A stretch of DNA of 64,000 nucleotides. Source: Fistularia commersonii. Lineage: Eukaryota > Chordata > Actinopteri > Syngnathiformes > Fistulariidae. Location: assembly GCA_037954325.1 (NCBI GenBank), contig JBBMNZ010000034.1, positions 5,981,501 through 6,045,500 of the forward strand. The letters run 5' to 3'. Of the stretch, positions 60,940-64,000 are shown piece after piece. Position 1 is the first letter of the stretch, and the number at the start of each line of letters is the position of its first letter. The translations under genes were made by a program, and so were the position numbers. A model generated the notes under the pieces. The model saw only the letters and a program-made list of their open reading frames with translations, ran no database searches and had not been told where the DNA came from.

Positions 60940-63900
60940 CCGTAACTTTCAAAGTGACAAACTTTGTTGTTTAATCAGTCGAAAGTGTTTTTTTTATTTA
61001 TATCTATTGGCCGTCAGCATGAAGAATCTTGTTTTCCGATAGGCCACAGACAACATCATGCAAGCCCTTCAATAATATGGTCACTTGCAATCACACACAA
61101 ATTAATACATAAGTTAGGTAAAAGAAATGTAGATTTTTTTTGGCAAAAATACATTGCATTCTTGAAGAATGTATTTCAAATCCAACAATTAATGACAAAG
61201 TTGGCGATATGTTTTCTATCCATAACAAAAAGGCCAATTGCAGTTTTGCTCGTTCTTTAGTGTGATTTTAGAGCACAAGGCCTTCATTCTCAAGAAAAGG
61301 AAGCCAGTAGTTTATTTATTCGGCAAGCGGAAGCTTTAAAAAAAAGATTTAATTTAAAAAAATAACTCAATAAATAGATGCAACACTCATCAAAGTGAAC
61401 ATCAAAGAATTGGTCGCCATCCTGGAAGGCGCTGAGTTGAAGGACTCCCCTCCTGGGACCACCATTTAATTAGGCTCTTGCTCGAAGAGAAGCCTATTGT
61501 CTTTTTCTTAATCCGCAGAGGACGATTTAAAGTGGGACCCCTCAAAAACTTGACTCGCTTTCAGGTCCGGGACAAAAAGCGGACCGAAGAAAAACAACAA
61601 ATTAATGAGTTCCAATTCGGCTCAACAGGTTCTTCGCAGCCACATGCACTCGCTGTTGGAAGCATTTGTGCGCGCAAGAAATGATGAGATTAAGAGATGG
61701 CTTAATGAGGAGAACCGGAAGGGATAATAATGGCAGGAGGGCAAAAAGAAAAGTGTGTGGCTAATGTCGAAACAACTCCAGAGAATAACACAGTGGGAGC
61801 CATTGGGAGGGAAGCTAGGTTGATTCTCATGCGCATTACTCACCCCCGTCACACCCTTTTGTTAAAAGTTGCAAGACAGTGTTCCAGTGTGCACGTGTGA
61901 GCTTTTGTGAGCCTGTGTGGGTACGGCATAGGTTTGAGGGGCTTTCATCAAGAGCTCTAAGGCTCGTCCTTAACCATGCAGTTTCATTTACCCCCTATTG
62001 AGGAACTAAGCATGTACTTTAAACAGCAGAATTGAGGTGAAGGGAGGGCTGTGTTTGTGTGTGTGTGTGTGAGGGTGTGTGTGGGGGGGCGTCTTTTACT
62101 GTGGGAACCTGATCATCTCCCTTCTTTCTAGGTACTCATTTAACACAGACAATGTTTTGACAAAAAAGGAGGTGATTTGCTCTTGTGTTGTATTGATAGA
62201 CTGGTAACACATTTAACTTTGTCACTAGTTTTTTTTATTTAGCATCAGAGCCCCCGCCTCTCCCACAGTACGTACACAGAAATCTAACTTAAACGCAGCT
62301 TTATTACTTCTGTCCTGCAACAGCATCTCTCTAGGATTTGTATAAAGAGTAATTTAAGAAAGCAAAGCTGGTGGATTTTCTTTAGCGTACTGCCAAAAGC
62401 AGTTTTGTGACCTTTCCGTACTTGAGGAGAAATCGCTTTAAACCAATGAAACTGATTTCCGGCCAGCTGTGCGGATTATTCCGATTAACGAGGAAAACGC
62501 TGTTGCTTTTTTTCTTAATGTAATTTTGAAAATTACTTCTTGGATAAAATCTGTTTAACGTTTATCATTTGTGGCAGGGCCACAACTCATGCGCCAAAAC
62601 CAACGCTGATATTCCGATAGAGATCCATTTTTTTCCGGTCAATACGGGCAAAGTGACCACTTACATATTTCACAATTCAGTGCATCAGTTTTAAAGCGAT
62701 CATCCACCAAGTCTAGTCTTGTCCAAAGCTTTCCTGCATAGAATTATATACCGGACTAACTGATTGGACAGGATTATTCTTTTTTTTTTTTTTTTTTTAT
62801 GAAGGCACTTTCTCGATATGTTTCTCATCAATTGTTGCTTTCAGGTCACTCATCCACTTTGACCTTCTCTGCACGTGGGACAGTGATTAAATGATAAGAA
62901 AGAAAAATAAAGTGAAGTCAAACTTCTGCAGGAAGAGTGGGATCCGTCTCTTCCCATAAAGGAAATGGGATGAAATTGGTCATCGGGCAAAAGTCTTGAC
63001 TGTCTGACCTTTGTAAGTTAAGAAGCTGAGTCGCCTCACACTCACTTCGTTTATTTCCATTGCTTGTTCATATTGTTGACACGGTAACATATCCCTCTGA
63101 ACTATGTGGGGGTCCTTTACGTGCACGGATGGCCCCTCTCCCCACCCCCCCGCCATGCACACACACGTGCACGCATGAAAACACACACAAACACACACAG
63201 CGAGAAGGCCACTATACCCAACCCCCCTGTCCTTGCAGACTGCTGACCAAGCCTTGGAGTTTTCGTATTCTTTTCATCCTCCCATCATAGGAAACCAGGG
63301 ATTTGAAGAGATTATGCCAATCCTCAGTGGGGTCAAGGGGCGGAGGTGCTGGGCCACCTTAAACGTGACAGTGGTTTGGGGAGTTAGTCGGGCTATCTGG
63401 GCTCGCAGGGAGATAGACCGCAATTTCTTATCTAAAGACGCATTTTACTGTTGTCTTAAACTACAAAAGTATTTATGGTCAAAGAGGATGTGGATGAGTT
63501 TGTGTAAAGAATCTGAAGTGTATTTCCCATGCTCGTAGCCAAACATGTGTTTTTCGCTCAACAACAGTGTATTTCACAATCGCGAAATGGCTTCGGTTCA
63601 AACTAAACACATCCATGGAGACTGACAGTGGAGCCGGCAAGGCTCTCCTGCAGCAACCGACTCTAGTCAATTGAAAATTATTTGACCGTGAGTGTTGAGT
63701 GCATATCGTGAGGTTACATATACATTTGTTTATACGTATGTGTCTGTGTCTGTTTTTGAGAAGAAAAAATTCGATTTAGTGGAAAAGAAAACTTAATGCA
63801 GCAGTGAAAGTCACTACATATGAAAAGTCAATTACAAGAAAGTCTCTATTTACTTTTTGGACTTATTTTCTGGCCTTTAAATGGTCAAATATCACATAAT

Positions 63901-64000
63901 CAGGTTAATATGTATCCATAGTCCGCCAATACCACGAGAAGCACATGAGGAAAAATAGGTACATTAGGAGTTTGTTCTCACTGAAATGGGAGGCGTCCGG

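Larger units (their letters stand above)
43072..64000 (-). other. Presumed 5' nav1 intron (at least 20.9 kb)
   Basis: Exon A must have an upstream coding exon, and none matching the expected NAV1 blocks (such as the segment just before the WDESSS motif) is visible up to 64000. The stretch contains repeats, microsatellites, the CpG-rich island at 55860 and two unassigned open frames. Part of it could belong to another gene. Confidence 0.5.

Noticed and set aside
61475..61500. Hairpin-like sequence aggctcttgctcgaagagaa near 61.5 kb as a small RNA gene
   Set aside because: The stem is short and imperfect with no supporting context.
1..64000. tRNA, rRNA, CRISPR, phage or bacterial operon features
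   Set aside because: None seen. The sequence is vertebrate nuclear DNA with spliced genes.

Overview
The window is vertebrate nuclear DNA, almost certainly from a ray-finned (teleost) fish. Coding sequence is split into short exons with GT/AG boundaries. The introns hold microsatellites and fish-type repeats: an L2-type LINE fragment, an L2-type SINE tail, hAT-like non-autonomous transposons and a common teleost interspersed repeat. I see no rRNA, tRNA, CRISPR, operon or prokaryotic feature.

Three protein genes can be assembled by hand. All lie on the minus strand, so transcription runs from high to low coordinates. (1) nav1, neuron navigator 1, is represented by 26 coding exons from 43071 down to its stop at 24865. 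They join in one consistent frame of 1541 codons. The N-terminal exons are not found and probably lie beyond 64000. (2) mybph, myosin-binding protein H, appears complete: 13 coding exons from the ATG at 22098 to the stop at 8914, 1605 nt, a predicted 534 residues. It has a Pro/Ala-rich N-terminus followed by Fn3-Ig-Fn3-Ig. (3) An Fc-receptor-like immunoglobulin-superfamily receptor has four Ig-domain exons, a linker exon and a possible signal-peptide exon between about 5323 and 21. It runs off the low end of the window.

Layout: 1-5323 Fc-receptor-like gene, with an L2-type LINE remnant in an intron; 5324-8777 intergenic; 8778-22165 mybph including its poly(A) signal and TATA-like box; about 22200-24864 probable long nav1 3' untranslated region; 24865-43071 nav1 coding exons; 43072-64000 non-coding, most simply the first part of a nav1 intron longer than 20.9 kb, with a CpG-rich island near 55.9-56.6 kb that could be an internal promoter.

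The three genes do not form a pathway. NAV1 is a microtubule-plus-end and cytoskeletal ATPase-like protein of neurons, MYBPH is a sarcomere A-band protein, and the Ig receptor is probably immune. NAV1 and MYBPH both map to human 1q32.1 (established knowledge), so their adjacency here fits conserved synteny. I found no convincing new biological system. The most interesting leads are a phase-compatible alternative last exon inside mybph intron 11, the in-frame cassette of tiny N-terminal mybph exons, the possible internal nav1 promoter, and two unassigned open frames at 50.6 and 60.5-60.9 kb. Exon boundaries were set by eye from splice sites, phase and remembered family sequence; no search was run.
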